A stretch of DNA of 64,000 nt from an uncultured Flavonifractor sp. (GTDB lineage: Bacteria > Bacillota > Clostridia > Oscillospirales > Oscillospiraceae). A program made the translations under genes and the position numbers. The stretch is from the NCBI GenBank assembly GCA_947384055.1, contig CANDFO010000003.1:1-64000 (forward strand), read 5' to 3'. How positions within the stretch are numbered: the first letter of the stretch is position 1; each line of letters starts with the position of its first letter. The notes beneath the pieces were generated by a model, which saw only the letters and a program-made list of their open reading frames with translations, was not told the DNA's origin and made no database searches. Shown one piece after another: positions 51,045-59,459 of this stretch.

Positions 51045-52358
51045 CTATGATTTGGCCGGTGTCAGCCGCTCTTTGCCGCCCATGTAGGGCCGCAGAACCT
51101 GGGGCACTGTGACGCTCCCGTCCTCGCACAGGTTGTTCTCCAACAGGGCAATGAGCATCCGGGGCGGAGCCACTACCGTATTGTTCAGGGTGTGGGGAAG
51201 ATAGGTTTTTCCGTCGCTCCCCTTGGCGCGGATTTTCAGGCGGCGGGACTGGGCGTCCCCCAGATTGGAGCAGGAGCACACTTCAAAATACTTCTGCTGA
51301 CGGGGCGACCAGGCCTCGATATCGCAGGATTTAACCTTCAGGTCCGCCAGATCTCCGGAACAGCACTCCAGCTGGCGCACTGGAATATCCATGGAGCGGA
51401 AGAGCTCCACCGAGTAGCGCCACATCTTCTCATACCAGTCCATAGAGTCCTCCGGCCTGCATACCACAATCATCTCCTGCTTTTCAAACTGGTGAATGCG
51501 GTAAACTCCCCGCTCCTCAATACCGTGGGAGCCTTTCTCCTTGCGGAAGCAGGGGGAGTAGGAGGTCAGGGTCTGGGGCAGCGAGCTCTCCGGGAGAATC
51601 TGGTCAATAAAGCGGCCGATCATGGAGTGCTCAGAGGTGCCGATCAGGTAGAGGTCCTCTCCCTCAATCTTATACATCATGGCCTCCATGTCCGCAAAAG
51701 ACATGACGCCCTCCACCACGTTGCCGTGGATCATAAAGGGTGGAATGCAGAAGGTAAAGCCCTTGTCAATCATAAAGTCCCGGGCATAGGCCAGCACCGC
51801 CTCGTGGAGCCGGGCCACGTCCCCCAGCAGATAGTAAAATCCGGAGCCGGATACCCGCCCGGCGGCGTCCATGTCAATGCCGGCCAGAGATTCCATAATC
51901 TCTGTGTGATAGGGGATGGGGAAGGACGGGGTCACGGGCTCTCCAAAGCGCTCTACCTCCACATTGGCGGAGTCGTCCGGTCCAATGGGTACCGACGGGT
52001 CAATTATCTGGGGAATTACCATCATGATTTTCCGGATCTCTTCGGCCAGCTCGCTCTCCCGCTTTTCCAACTCCGCCAGCCGCTGGGCGTCGTCGGATAC
52101 CTGCCGCTTCAGACGCTCGGCCTCTTCCAGCTTAGCCGGGTCGTTGGATTTTTTAGCCTGCCCCATGAGTATGCCAACCTGCTTGGACAGGGCGTTGCGC
52201 TGGGTGCGCAGATTCTGGGCCTCCTGGATGGTATCCCGGTTCTCCTTGTCCAGGGCAATTACCCGGTCTACCAGGGGGAGTTTATCCTCTTGGAATTTTT
52301 TCTTAATGTTCTCTTTTACGGCTTCCGGGTTCTCCCGGAGGAATTTAATGTCTATCAT
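51045..52358 (-). CDS. serS: Seryl-tRNA synthetase
   Basis: A 437-residue class II synthetase. The N-terminal tRNA-binding coiled-coil arm (about residues 25-105) is rich in Lys/Glu/Gln. The catalytic core follows, with FPIPYHTEIMESLAGI, motif 2 SPCFRKEKGSHGIEERGVYR, and motif 3 in NNTVVAPPRMLIALLENN. ATG 52358 is chosen: the GAGGTG just upstream is its ribosome site, so the GTG at 52367 is not used. No T-box is recognisable in the short leader, which contains a parS site. Confidence 0.97.
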   Translation of the reverse strand: MIDIKFLRENPEAVKENIKKKFQEDKLPLVDRVIALDKENRDTIQEAQNLRTQRNALSKQVGILMGQAKKSNDPAKLEEAERLKRQVSDDAQRLAELEKRESELAEEIRKIMMVIPQIIDPSVPIGPDDSANVEVERFGEPVTPSFPIPYHTEIMESLAGIDMDAAGRVSGSGFYYLLGDVARLHEAVLAYARDFMIDKGFTFCIPPFMIHGNVVEGVMSFADMEAMMYKIEGEDLYLIGTSEHSMIGRFIDQILPESSLPQTLTSYSPCFRKEKGSHGIEERGVYRIHQFEKQEMIVVCRPEDSMDWYEKMWRYSVELFRSMDIPVRQLECCSGDLADLKVKSCDIEAWSPRQQKYFEVCSCSNLGDAQSRRLKIRAKGSDGKTYLPHTLNNTVVAPPRMLIALLENNLCEDGSVTVPQVLRPYMGGKERLTPAKS

Positions 52359-52407
52359 ACTTTTCACCTCATATTATTTTCCGCTGCCCTCCCATGGTCC
52401 GCCGGGC

Positions 52408-52423
52408 TGTTTCACGTGAAACA
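52408..52423. promoter_or_regulatory. parS site 1
   Basis: TGTTTCACGTGAAACA, the perfect 16-bp ParB/Spo0J binding palindrome, between serS and the coiled-coil gene. Confidence 0.95.
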
Positions 52424-52495
52424 AAGCGCATAGGGAAAACCGGGCAGATATGCGGGAACAGGGCCAACCCGGTGTGTGGAGACTTGGTCAGGTGT

Positions 52496-53074
52496 TTATG
52501 GATTCAGCCACCCCGCAAGTGCCCGATAGGACTCCAGCGGGTTATAAAGCTCCCGCTCCTCCTGGCTCATTCCCTGGGTAAAGTCCTCCAGCCGGGCCTC
52601 TAAATCCGGGTACTCCTCCAGCAGCGCCCTGGCCTCCCGGTTGCGGTGCTGATTGTAGAGGGCCCGCACCTCGTTAAGAATCTGGAGAGCCTGGGCCTGG
52701 GCCTGGGCTGCCTGAGCCGCCTGTTCTGCCTGCGCGGTATCTCCGGCAGCGGCATCCAGCTGGGTCTGGAGTGTTTCAGACTGACGTTCCAGCTGTTCCA
52801 GCTGCTCCTCCAGCGTCTGACGCTCCTGAACCAGGCGGTCCCGCTCCTCAATTAAGTTTTCCAGAGACTGGACTGCCGAGGTGGAGGTCTTTTGCAGGTC
52901 ATCCAGCGTCTCCCGATTGATTCGCTGCTGCATAAAGTAAGACAGCAGCAGCAACAGAAACGCTGCCGCAAAGAGGACCGCCAGATAGACCATAACCGAT
53001 CCTCGTTTGTGAGGCCGAGTGTGTTCCGCCTCGTGCTGGAGGTCATTGGCGGTGTGCTCCTGTTCGGTATTCAC
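52496..53074 (-). CDS. Membrane-anchored coiled-coil protein coupled to parB
   Basis: A 192-residue product. A cytoplasmic charged N-terminus (His/Glu-rich) is followed by one membrane span (VYLAVLFAAAFLLLLLSYF, about residues 29-47) and a long coiled coil (about residues 55-145, Glu/Gln/Leu heptads, then an Ala/Gln-rich stretch). A short C-terminal helical region follows (NEVRALYNQHRNREARALLE, resembling a tetratricopeptide-like helix). GTG 53074 overlaps the parB stop by 4 nt, implying co-translation. Family not recognised. The position suggests a link to chromosome partitioning or the envelope, but this is inference. Confidence 0.75.
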   Translation of the reverse strand: MNTEQEHTANDLQHEAEHTRPHKRGSVMVYLAVLFAAAFLLLLLSYFMQQRINRETLDDLQKTSTSAVQSLENLIEERDRLVQERQTLEEQLEQLERQSETLQTQLDAAAGDTAQAEQAAQAAQAQAQALQILNEVRALYNQHRNREARALLEEYPDLEARLEDFTQGMSQEERELYNPLESYRALAGWLNP

Positions 53075-53970
53075 GGAACCCCGCCTCCTTTCCTGCCCGC
53101 TGAGTGGTTTTCCAGCTGTTCCAGCAGGAGAGTCAGGTCCTCGTCATTGTAAAACTCAATTTCCACCTTGCCTTTTTTGGCTCCCATGGTGATGGACACC
53201 TTGCGGCCCCAGTGGGTGCTCAGGTCCTTGGCGGCGGCATCCCGGTAGAGCTTCATGGGATCTGCTTTTTCACCACTTTCGCCGTCCGTCTCCTCCTCCT
53301 GGCTCTTGGTTAAGCGGCGGGCCAGCGCCTCAGTCTGTCGGACAGACAGGTCCTCCGCTACGACCTTCTGGGCCAGTTTTTTTTGGCAATCCCCGCTGGG
53401 GGCCGAGAGAATCGCCCTGGCATGTCCGGCGGAAAGCCTCCCTTCTTCCAGCAGCAGGCAGACCGAATCCGGCAGCGCCAGAAGCCGCAGGGCGTTGGCC
53501 ACCGCCGGCCGGGACCGGCCCACCCGCTGGGCCACCTCCTCCTGTGTAAGGCCGTACTCCTCAATCAGCGCCCGGTAGCCTCCGGCCTCCTCCATGGGAT
53601 TCAAATCCTCCCGCTGAAGATTTTCAATCAGACCCAGCTCCATTACCTTTCGGTCGTCGGCTTCCAGAATCACGGCGGGTATCTCTGTCAGTCCCGCCAG
53701 CTTTGCCGCCCGCCAGCGCCGCTCCCCGGCGATAATCTGATAATAGCCCGAGGACAGTCGGCGGACGCTGAGAGGCTGAATTACCCCATGGGTGCGAATT
53801 GAATCGGCCAAATCTGCCAGGCTCTCCTCATCGAACCGCTTGCGGGGCTGCTTTACCCCCGGTTCCACCTGGGAAATGGGAAGAGAGAGCGAACCGCCCT
53901 CCTGAGTCTGCAAGGCGGCATCCCCCAAAAGTGCGCCCAGGCCCTTGCCCAGGCCGCGTTCTGATGCCAT
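53071..53970 (-). CDS. parB: Chromosome partitioning protein ParB (Spo0J)
   Basis: A 299-residue CTP-dependent DNA clamp that loads at parS. The N-terminus GLGKGLGALLGD activates ParA ATPase. The CTP-binding motifs are GERRWRAAKLAGL and ENLQREDLNPMEEA. The helix-turn-helix is LTQEEVAQRVGRSRPAVANALRL, and a C-terminal dimer domain ends at residue 299. ATG 53970. It is downstream of parA (50-bp gap). Three parS sites lie within 2.7 kb. Confidence 0.97.
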   Translation of the reverse strand: MASERGLGKGLGALLGDAALQTQEGGSLSLPISQVEPGVKQPRKRFDEESLADLADSIRTHGVIQPLSVRRLSSGYYQIIAGERRWRAAKLAGLTEIPAVILEADDRKVMELGLIENLQREDLNPMEEAGGYRALIEEYGLTQEEVAQRVGRSRPAVANALRLLALPDSVCLLLEEGRLSAGHARAILSAPSGDCQKKLAQKVVAEDLSVRQTEALARRLTKSQEEETDGESGEKADPMKLYRDAAAKDLSTHWGRKVSITMGAKKGKVEIEFYNDEDLTLLLEQLENHSAGRKGGGVP

Positions 53971-54020
53971 AAGCTCCTCCTTTAACCATTTTTATGAATG
54001 CTGTTTCTATCGTTCGCCGC

Positions 54021-54791
54021 TCACTTCTGAACAGCCTGTCCATTGTGTTCCATCAGCTCCCGGGCCAGCTGGTCATATGCTTCCGTACCCCGGGAAAATG
54101 CGTCGTAAGCTGATACGGGCTTGCCGTGACTGGGGGCCTCGCTGAGGCGCACGTTGCGGGGAATCACTGTGGCATAGACCTGACCGGGAAAATGGCGCTT
54201 GACCTCTTCGGACACCTGCATAGACAGGTTGGTTCGGCCGTCGTACATCGTCAGCACCACCCCCTCCAGGCTGATTCCGGGATTCAAAGAGCGTTTTACA
54301 ATACGGATGGTGGAAAGCAGGTCGCTGAGCCCCTCCAGGGCATAGTACTCACATTGAACCGGTACCAGCACCGTGTCTGCCGCGCACAGGGCGTTGACAG
54401 TCAGCATCTCCAGCGAAGGAGGACAGTCCACAAAAATGTAGTCATAATCCCCTTGAAGCTCCTCTAAAGCAGTCCGCAGACGGTATTCCCTCCCCTCCAT
54501 AGAGATCATCTCTATGGAAGCGCCTGCCAAAGCCTTGCTGGACGGGAGTACATCTCCATAGGGAGTAGAGACCACAGCTTTTCGTGGGCCGGCGCCGTTG
54601 AGCAACAGGTCATACACGTTGGGAGAGGCGGTCTTGTCCACGCCAAAGCCGGAAGTGGTATTAGCCTGGGGGTCAAAATCACAGGCCAGTACCCGGCATC
54701 CAAGATTTTTCAGGGCCGCAGACAGATTAACACAGGTGGTTGTCTTGCCTACGCCGCCCTTTTGATTTACGATTGCAATGGTCTTTGCCAT
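54021..54791 (-). CDS. parA: Chromosome partitioning ATPase ParA (Soj)
   Basis: A 256-residue deviant-Walker ATPase that binds DNA nonspecifically as an ATP dimer and is stimulated by ParB. Deviant Walker A is in VNQKGGVGKTTTCVNL; other motifs are ACDFDPQANTTSGFG, VDCPPSLEMLTVNAL and LTMYDGRTNLS. ATG 54791 gives the canonical MAKTIAIVNQKGG start. The promoter is at 54836-54864. Confidence 0.97.
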   Translation of the reverse strand: MAKTIAIVNQKGGVGKTTTCVNLSAALKNLGCRVLACDFDPQANTTSGFGVDKTASPNVYDLLLNGAGPRKAVVSTPYGDVLPSSKALAGASIEMISMEGREYRLRTALEELQGDYDYIFVDCPPSLEMLTVNALCAADTVLVPVQCEYYALEGLSDLLSTIRIVKRSLNPGISLEGVVLTMYDGRTNLSMQVSEEVKRHFPGQVYATVIPRNVRLSEAPSHGKPVSAYDAFSRGTEAYDQLARELMEHNGQAVQK

Positions 54792-54835
54792 AACACACCT
54801 GTCCTCTTTCCTTTCTCTGTATGGGAACAAGCTCT

Positions 54836-54864
54836 ATTATAATGCTGGCAGGCAGGTAAAGCAA
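54836..54864 (-). promoter_or_regulatory. Sigma-A promoter of parA-parB
   Basis: Minus strand TTGCTT (54859-54864), a 17-nt spacer, TATAAT (54836-54841), 45 bp before the parA start. The 319-bp gap between parA and noc (54792-55110) holds this promoter and parS sites 2 and 3. Confidence 0.75.
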
Positions 54865-54930
54865 GACCATTCGTTCAAAATAATTCCCAATCTGGATCCA
54901 TTGCTTTATGGAGCTTACCTCTTTCCTGAT

Positions 54931-54946
54931 TGTTTCACGTGAAACA
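54931..54946. promoter_or_regulatory. parS site 2
   Basis: TGTTTCACGTGAAACA, identical to site 1, between parA and noc. Confidence 0.95.
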
Positions 54947-55005
54947 GAGTATCTGTCACCGGCATACCTGAAAACAACAGACTTCAGCGGTCAAAAAAGC
55001 GCGGA

Positions 55006-55021
55006 TGTTTCACGTGAAACA
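55006..55021. promoter_or_regulatory. parS site 3 (extended palindrome)
   Basis: The same 16-bp parS core, here inside a 26-bp perfect palindrome (55001-55026) because GCGGA/TCCGC flanks also pair. It is 75 bp from site 2, a spacing that allows side-by-side ParB loading and might also form a transcript-end hairpin for noc. Confidence 0.95.
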
Positions 55022-55110
55022 TCCGCAAAAACAAGGAGGAAAGAAAATTCCGGATGGAGTCCCCTATACCAAAAAACAGGGCGCTCCTCCATATCACAGA
55101 AAAACTCTAA

Positions 55111-55923
55111 TTAAATTCGCATCTGCTTGGGAATACGGATGGTCAAAAGAATGGAGTCCGCCGTCTCCTGCCGGTCACAGGCGGCATCCACCCCCGCGCT
55201 CTTCATAATGGAAAGGCCCTTGGTGACAGTGTTCAAAAACAGCCGTACATCCCGGACAATATAAGATGGCTTTCGCCGGGGCGGGGGGACGGGGTCCGTC
55301 AAAAGCTCCTCCACCAGCTCCTCCGTCTGGCTGACTGTCAGGCCACGCTCCACCAAAGTCCGTGCCGCTTCCAGCCGAAGCGCTGTGTCCTCAATCCGCA
55401 GCAGTGCCCGGGCATGACGCTCCGTACACCCGTGCTCCCGCAAAAGGGACAGCACCTCTGGCGCCAGCCGTAGAAGCCGCAGCTTGTTTGCCACCGCAGA
55501 TTGAGACTTTCCAATACGGCGGGCCGCCTCCTCCTGGGAAAGCCCATAGGTCTGGATCAGCTTTGCTAAAGCAGCGGCCTCTTCTACAAAATCCAAATCC
55601 CGGCGCTGGAGATTTTCCACCAGCGCCAGCAGAGAGGAGCCCTCGCTGTCCACCGTCACAACAATACAGGGCACCTGCGACAGGCCCGCCAGCTTGGAAG
55701 CCCGCAGACGGCGTTCACCGGAAACCAGCTCATAGCCGCCGGGAATCCGACGGACAGACAGAGGCTGTAGAACGCCATGCTCCCGAATACTGGCGGAAAG
55801 TTCCTCCAGACCTTCCGGTGAAAAATCCCGTCTGGGCTGGTCCGGATTGGGAGTGATGGACCCGATCGGCAAAAACAGGACCCGGCCGCTTTCAAACAGA
55901 CCTTTTCTATGCAGTAAACTCAT
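55111..55923 (-). CDS. noc: ParB-like nucleoid occlusion protein Noc
   Basis: A 270-residue ParB-family protein. The N-terminus LHRKGLFESGRVLFLP is short and amphipathic-like. The CTP-binding motifs are GERRLRASKLAGL and ENLQRRDLDFVEEA. The helix-turn-helix is LSQEEAARRIGKSQSAVANKLRLL. It is a second ParB paralogue beside parA-parB, the position of noc in Bacillus. Noc prevents division over the nucleoid. The N-terminus lacks the ParA-activating Lys/Arg motif of ParB. ATG 55923 follows GAGGAGG. A plain ParB paralogue is the alternative. Confidence 0.88.
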   Translation of the reverse strand: MSLLHRKGLFESGRVLFLPIGSITPNPDQPRRDFSPEGLEELSASIREHGVLQPLSVRRIPGGYELVSGERRLRASKLAGLSQVPCIVVTVDSEGSSLLALVENLQRRDLDFVEEAAALAKLIQTYGLSQEEAARRIGKSQSAVANKLRLLRLAPEVLSLLREHGCTERHARALLRIEDTALRLEAARTLVERGLTVSQTEELVEELLTDPVPPPRRKPSYIVRDVRLFLNTVTKGLSIMKSAGVDAACDRQETADSILLTIRIPKQMRI

Positions 55924-56055
55924 GATCGGTCCTCCTCTTATGTATGGGAAATACTGGTAATATCTATATAGTAGCACAGATTTCCGCAAAACAAGGCGGA
56001 AGCTGTCGTTCGGGAAATATTTTTTCTGACCTGCAACCGCAATTCTGTCCGGCGT

Positions 56056-56093
56056 CAAAAAACATGCCCTGTCCCATATTGGGACAGGGCATG
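56056..56093 (-). terminator. Terminator of the M23 peptidase gene
   Basis: A perfect 14-bp stem (56063-56076 with 56080-56093) followed on the minus strand by six T (56057-56062). Confidence 0.9.
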
Positions 56094-56109
56094 GCCAAAT
56101 TGAATGATG

Positions 56110-57624
56110 TCAGCTCAGATAGGCCAGAGGATTTACCGAAGTGCCGCCGATTTTAACCTCAAAGTGGCAGTGATTTCCCGTAGAGCGGCCGGTACTGCCT
56201 ACCCGCGCAATGGTCTGCCCCTGGTACACATGGTCTCCCGCGGAAACCAGAATACTGGAGCAGTGTCCATAATAGGTCTGCTTGCCGTTGCCGTGGTCCA
56301 CAATTACCAGATTGCCATAACTCCAGTTGTATCCGGTGGCGCGGCCCGCGAAGGTAACGGTTCCGCCGTCAGCGGCGGCGATGCCGGTGCCATAGGCGGT
56401 GGCAATATCAATGCCGCCGTGATAGCTGTAGGAGCCGAAGATGGAGCGATAGCCAAAGCGGGAGGTAATATGTCCATATACCGGCCAGATAAAGTATCCG
56501 TTGGGATACCAGGAGGGTCGTACTTTGGTTCCCACCGCAATTACCCGCGTGGTAGGCTCGCTGAGCGTTTCGCTCTCCAAAATTTCCCGGTCCTGTTCCC
56601 TGCCGTTAACATAGGTCACATCAGCCGTTACCAGAGCTTCACCGGGTATGCCCGCCTCAATAACCCGGGTTTCCCCCTGATACATGGAGCTGTCCTCCAG
56701 CTGTTCCACCGGACACTCGATAGGCTCATGATAGGTCAAACGGTCTACGGTCGTTACCGACAGGAAAGGAATTTCCTCCCGAATGTTCAGCAGCTGGCCA
56801 ATATGGATCAGGTCAATATTGATATCGGGGTTCAGTTCCTGCATCTCCCGAACTGTCATGCCATTGTCCAGGGCAATCTGCATAAAGGTATCGCCCTTGA
56901 CTACCTCATAGGTAGTCTGACCGTTGGTATTTTCCGTCAGTTGGGCAAACATGGCCTCCAGATCCAGGTTGACGTCCGTGGGCGTATACTCCTGAAAGAC
57001 CGTCACCCGGGAGGTAAAGTCGGAAGAAACGGTATTCTCCGTCACATAAGGGGCCTTTACCTCTTTCAGCAGTTCCTCCAAGCTGCTCTCTTCCAGCGCC
57101 GCACCAATGAACTGACCGTCTACCTTCAGCACATAACTGCTCATGATCTCATCAATCTGATGGAAGAGATATTCCTCAATCTCACGCACATCGGTAAGCT
57201 CTCCACGTTCAGAGAGCGCAAAGTCAAAGGCTGGCTCCCCTTCCAGTACATAGCCGCGGCCAAGAATGCTCTCCGCCCTGGCTTCTACCCGGTCCACGAC
57301 TTCCTCAAAAACCTGTGGATTCCGGACCACACCCAGAGGCACGCCGTCCATTGTCACCGCATAGCTGGGTGTATACACCGTGCTTACTACCGCGGCCACG
57401 CCCACTACCGCCGCCACCGCGAAAAAATGCACCGGGTTGACCAGGCGGCGGCCTCCCGCCGTAGCCTCATCCAACTTTAAGCGCAGGTTTTTTATTGCCT
57501 GCCGCAGGGCTTCGGCGCCTTCCTCCCACCGTTCTTTCCAGTGTACAGCGGACTCAGGCAGGTCCGGCGCGGCGTTTGGTCTTCTCCTCACAGGGGAATT
57601 AGGCTGATATAGGATTTCATCCAT
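56110..57624 (-). CDS. LysM-G5-M23 cell-wall metallopeptidase
   Basis: A 504-residue protein. A cytoplasmic N-terminus precedes one membrane span (VHFFAVAAVVGVAAVVSTVY, about residues 65-85). An extended region follows, then a LysM domain (YEVVKGDTFMQIALDNGMTV, about 250-295), a G5-type domain (about 300-375) and a C-terminal M23 (LytM-like) peptidase. M23 zinc-site motifs are visible: HGGIDIA, HGNGKQTYYGHCS and HCHFEVK. It probably cleaves peptidoglycan crossbridges outside the membrane. ATG 57624 is chosen, with AAAGGAGG 11 nt upstream. A WalR-like box overlaps the promoter. Confidence 0.92.
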   Translation of the reverse strand: MDEILYQPNSPVRRRPNAAPDLPESAVHWKERWEEGAEALRQAIKNLRLKLDEATAGGRRLVNPVHFFAVAAVVGVAAVVSTVYTPSYAVTMDGVPLGVVRNPQVFEEVVDRVEARAESILGRGYVLEGEPAFDFALSERGELTDVREIEEYLFHQIDEIMSSYVLKVDGQFIGAALEESSLEELLKEVKAPYVTENTVSSDFTSRVTVFQEYTPTDVNLDLEAMFAQLTENTNGQTTYEVVKGDTFMQIALDNGMTVREMQELNPDINIDLIHIGQLLNIREEIPFLSVTTVDRLTYHEPIECPVEQLEDSSMYQGETRVIEAGIPGEALVTADVTYVNGREQDREILESETLSEPTTRVIAVGTKVRPSWYPNGYFIWPVYGHITSRFGYRSIFGSYSYHGGIDIATAYGTGIAAADGGTVTFAGRATGYNWSYGNLVIVDHGNGKQTYYGHCSSILVSAGDHVYQGQTIARVGSTGRSTGNHCHFEVKIGGTSVNPLAYLS

Positions 57625-57649
57625 TTGGAGGGCCGCCTCCTTTATCTCT

Positions 57650-57690
57650 ATTATCATTCTGTAATATTTAAATTGTAACAAGTCTGTAAT
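57650..57690 (-). promoter_or_regulatory. Promoter with WalR-like direct repeat upstream of the M23 gene
   Basis: Minus-strand promoter TTACAA (57673-57678), a 17-nt spacer, GATAAT (57650-57655). On the plus strand TGTAAC-N5-TGTAAT (57674-57690) fits the WalR/YycF consensus TGTWAH-N5-TGTWAH and overlaps the -35. Several more TGTAA/TTACA half-sites lie within 75 bp. Confidence 0.55.
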
Positions 57691-57969
57691 AATGATTACA
57701 AAAGGTTACAATCAATATATTACACGCAATTCCCCCTTCCGTCAAGTCTTTTCTCTAAACCCGAACAGAAAAAAACCAGGGCCTTGTTTCCCCGGCGTTA
57801 ACAGGGTAGTATATGCTTCAGCAAGAGTACTTCCACAAAGAGACAATGCCCAGCTAAAAACTCAAAAACCCCGCCGGACCCGCGCTGTCGGGGATTTGTC
57901 TGAAAGAAAAGAAACCAAAGTTCGACCTGCCCTGGCGGGGCAGGTCGAACTCAGCGAACTTTTCGGCGG
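57691..57969. other. Gap between the M23 gene and rnhA, with rnhA terminator
   Basis: Left part: further TGTAA/TTACA repeats to about 57725. Right part: the rnhA terminator on the minus strand, a 14-bp stem (57919-57932 with 57938-57951) followed by a T-rich tract to about 57905. No gene seen. Confidence 0.75.
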
Positions 57970-58413
57970 TCAGTCCTTTTTAAATTTTTTGCTTTCCGCT
58001 ACGGCCAGTTCGTCACAGCGGTTGTTAAATTCATTTTGGGCATGGCCCTTGACCCAGTGCAGACGCACCGTATGCCGGGCGCACAGCTCCAGCAGCCTCT
58101 CCCAGAGATCCGGGTTTAAAGCAGGTTTTTTGTCCGGCTTGATCCATCCGCGCTTCCGCCAACCTTCCGCCCAGCCCTTTTGAAGAGCGTCAATTACATA
58201 CTTGGAATCAGAATAGAGCTCTACCTCACAGGGTGTTTTCAGCGCCTCCAGCGCCGCGATCACCCCTGTCAGCTCCATCCGGTTATTGGTGGTGGAGGGC
58301 GCTCCGCCGGAGAGCTCCTTCTGATGCTCCCCATATTGGAGAATAGCGCCCCAGCCGCCGGGCCCCGGATTGCCGGAACAGGCCCCGTCCGTGTAAATGG
58401 TCACATGTTTCAT
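57970..58413 (-). CDS. rnhA: Ribonuclease HI
   Basis: RNase HI removes RNA from RNA-DNA hybrids. The 147-residue protein has all four catalytic acidic residues in context: IYTDGACSGNPG (Asp), NRMELTGVIAALEAL (Glu), LYSDSKYVIDAL (Asp), and NNRCDELA (Asp), with the basic handle region WAEGWRKRGWIKPDKKP. ATG 58413. It starts 5 nt after the upstream lipoprotein gene, so it is the last gene of a gyrB-gyrA-SHOCT-lipoprotein-rnhA run. Confidence 0.97.
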   Translation of the reverse strand: MKHVTIYTDGACSGNPGPGGWGAILQYGEHQKELSGGAPSTTNNRMELTGVIAALEALKTPCEVELYSDSKYVIDALQKGWAEGWRKRGWIKPDKKPALNPDLWERLLELCARHTVRLHWVKGHAQNEFNNRCDELAVAESKKFKKD

Positions 58414-58418
58414 AGGCG

Positions 58419-59459
58419 CTATCCTACAATATAGTCATTATAATCAGAGATTAGGTCCGAATAATTCATCTCCAAAAATTCCAGGCTTCCCGAAATATCT
58501 TTTCCATTTCCGGCATACTGCATAGCCTCTTCCACATAACTGACAATGCCATTCACATGGACCTGATACGTGCGGAAAAACTGATATTTCAAGTCATCTT
58601 CATTCATATAATTCAGCTTTTCGGTTTTTTGCCGCTGCTCTTTATCCCCCAGTGCCTCCAGCAGCAGCGCTCCCGTATCCGCTACCTGCCCGGCGGCGGC
58701 GCTCAGTTCATCCATATTCATGGGAATAATCTGCTCACCGCTGATATTTCCCTCCGCGCAAGCCACCGCATAGAAATCTGCCGCATTTTTCAGCAAAATA
58801 TTGGTATAATAGGCGATCATCTCATTATTTTCCCGCATTCTGTCCAGCTCTTCCTCCTGGAAAGACTCATCCAGAAGGCTCAGCTGGTTATCCGCCTCGG
58901 CCAAGGCAGCAAGAAAGGGGTCAATTGTAGGCAGCAGCGCCGCGTGGAGCTCTGCCGCCTTTGCCAGGCCGTCCTCCCGCCAGTCCCCACTGCGGGCGTA
59001 GCTGGCAATGGCCAGCAGCGCCTCCTCATTGCTCTTGGCCAGCGGTATCAGCGCCTTCATTGCGGCATCCATGTCCGGATATTCCGGCTCCTCCTCCGCC
59101 AGCTCTAGGCAGGTATCCATCCGCTTGGTCGGGTCTCCGATGGCCGTGCCGACGCTCATCTGTATATCGCCGTACTCCCCGCCGTCCAGCACAGCGAACT
59201 CCTCCTGATAGGCCACTACCGCGAAATATTTATTCAGATACTCCACATTATCATAGAGATAATTCAGCGTATCCAGATAGGTGTTAAACTTATAATAGTT
59301 CGGGGTATCCGGCTCCGGTGTGGCCGTCGGCGCCGCTGTTGGAGCCGGCGTGGGCGCCTTCGTCTCCCTGGGAGCGGCAGCATCCCCGCAGCCGCTCAGT
59401 ACCATCGACGCCGCCAGACCAAGGGCCAGCGCCTGGACAAAAAGTGTTTTCTTTTTCAC
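58419..59459 (-). CDS. Lipoprotein resembling the YiiG/DUF3829 group
   Basis: A 346-residue lipoprotein: signal peptide with lipobox VLSGC (Cys about residue 24), a Thr/Pro/Ala spacer (TKAPTPAPTAAPTATPEP), then an all-helical region rich in Leu, Glu and Tyr. The helix pattern and the motif YYKFNTYLDTLNYLY recall DUF3829 (YiiG) proteins, but I am not certain. GTG 59459 follows AAGGAGAAGG and overlaps the SHOCT gene stop by 4 nt. It probably sits on the outer face of the membrane. Function unknown. Confidence 0.7.
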   Translation of the reverse strand: MKKKTLFVQALALGLAASMVLSGCGDAAAPRETKAPTPAPTAAPTATPEPDTPNYYKFNTYLDTLNYLYDNVEYLNKYFAVVAYQEEFAVLDGGEYGDIQMSVGTAIGDPTKRMDTCLELAEEEPEYPDMDAAMKALIPLAKSNEEALLAIASYARSGDWREDGLAKAAELHAALLPTIDPFLAALAEADNQLSLLDESFQEEELDRMRENNEMIAYYTNILLKNAADFYAVACAEGNISGEQIIPMNMDELSAAAGQVADTGALLLEALGDKEQRQKTEKLNYMNEDDLKYQFFRTYQVHVNGIVSYVEEAMQYAGNGKDISGSLEFLEMNYSDLISDYNDYIVG

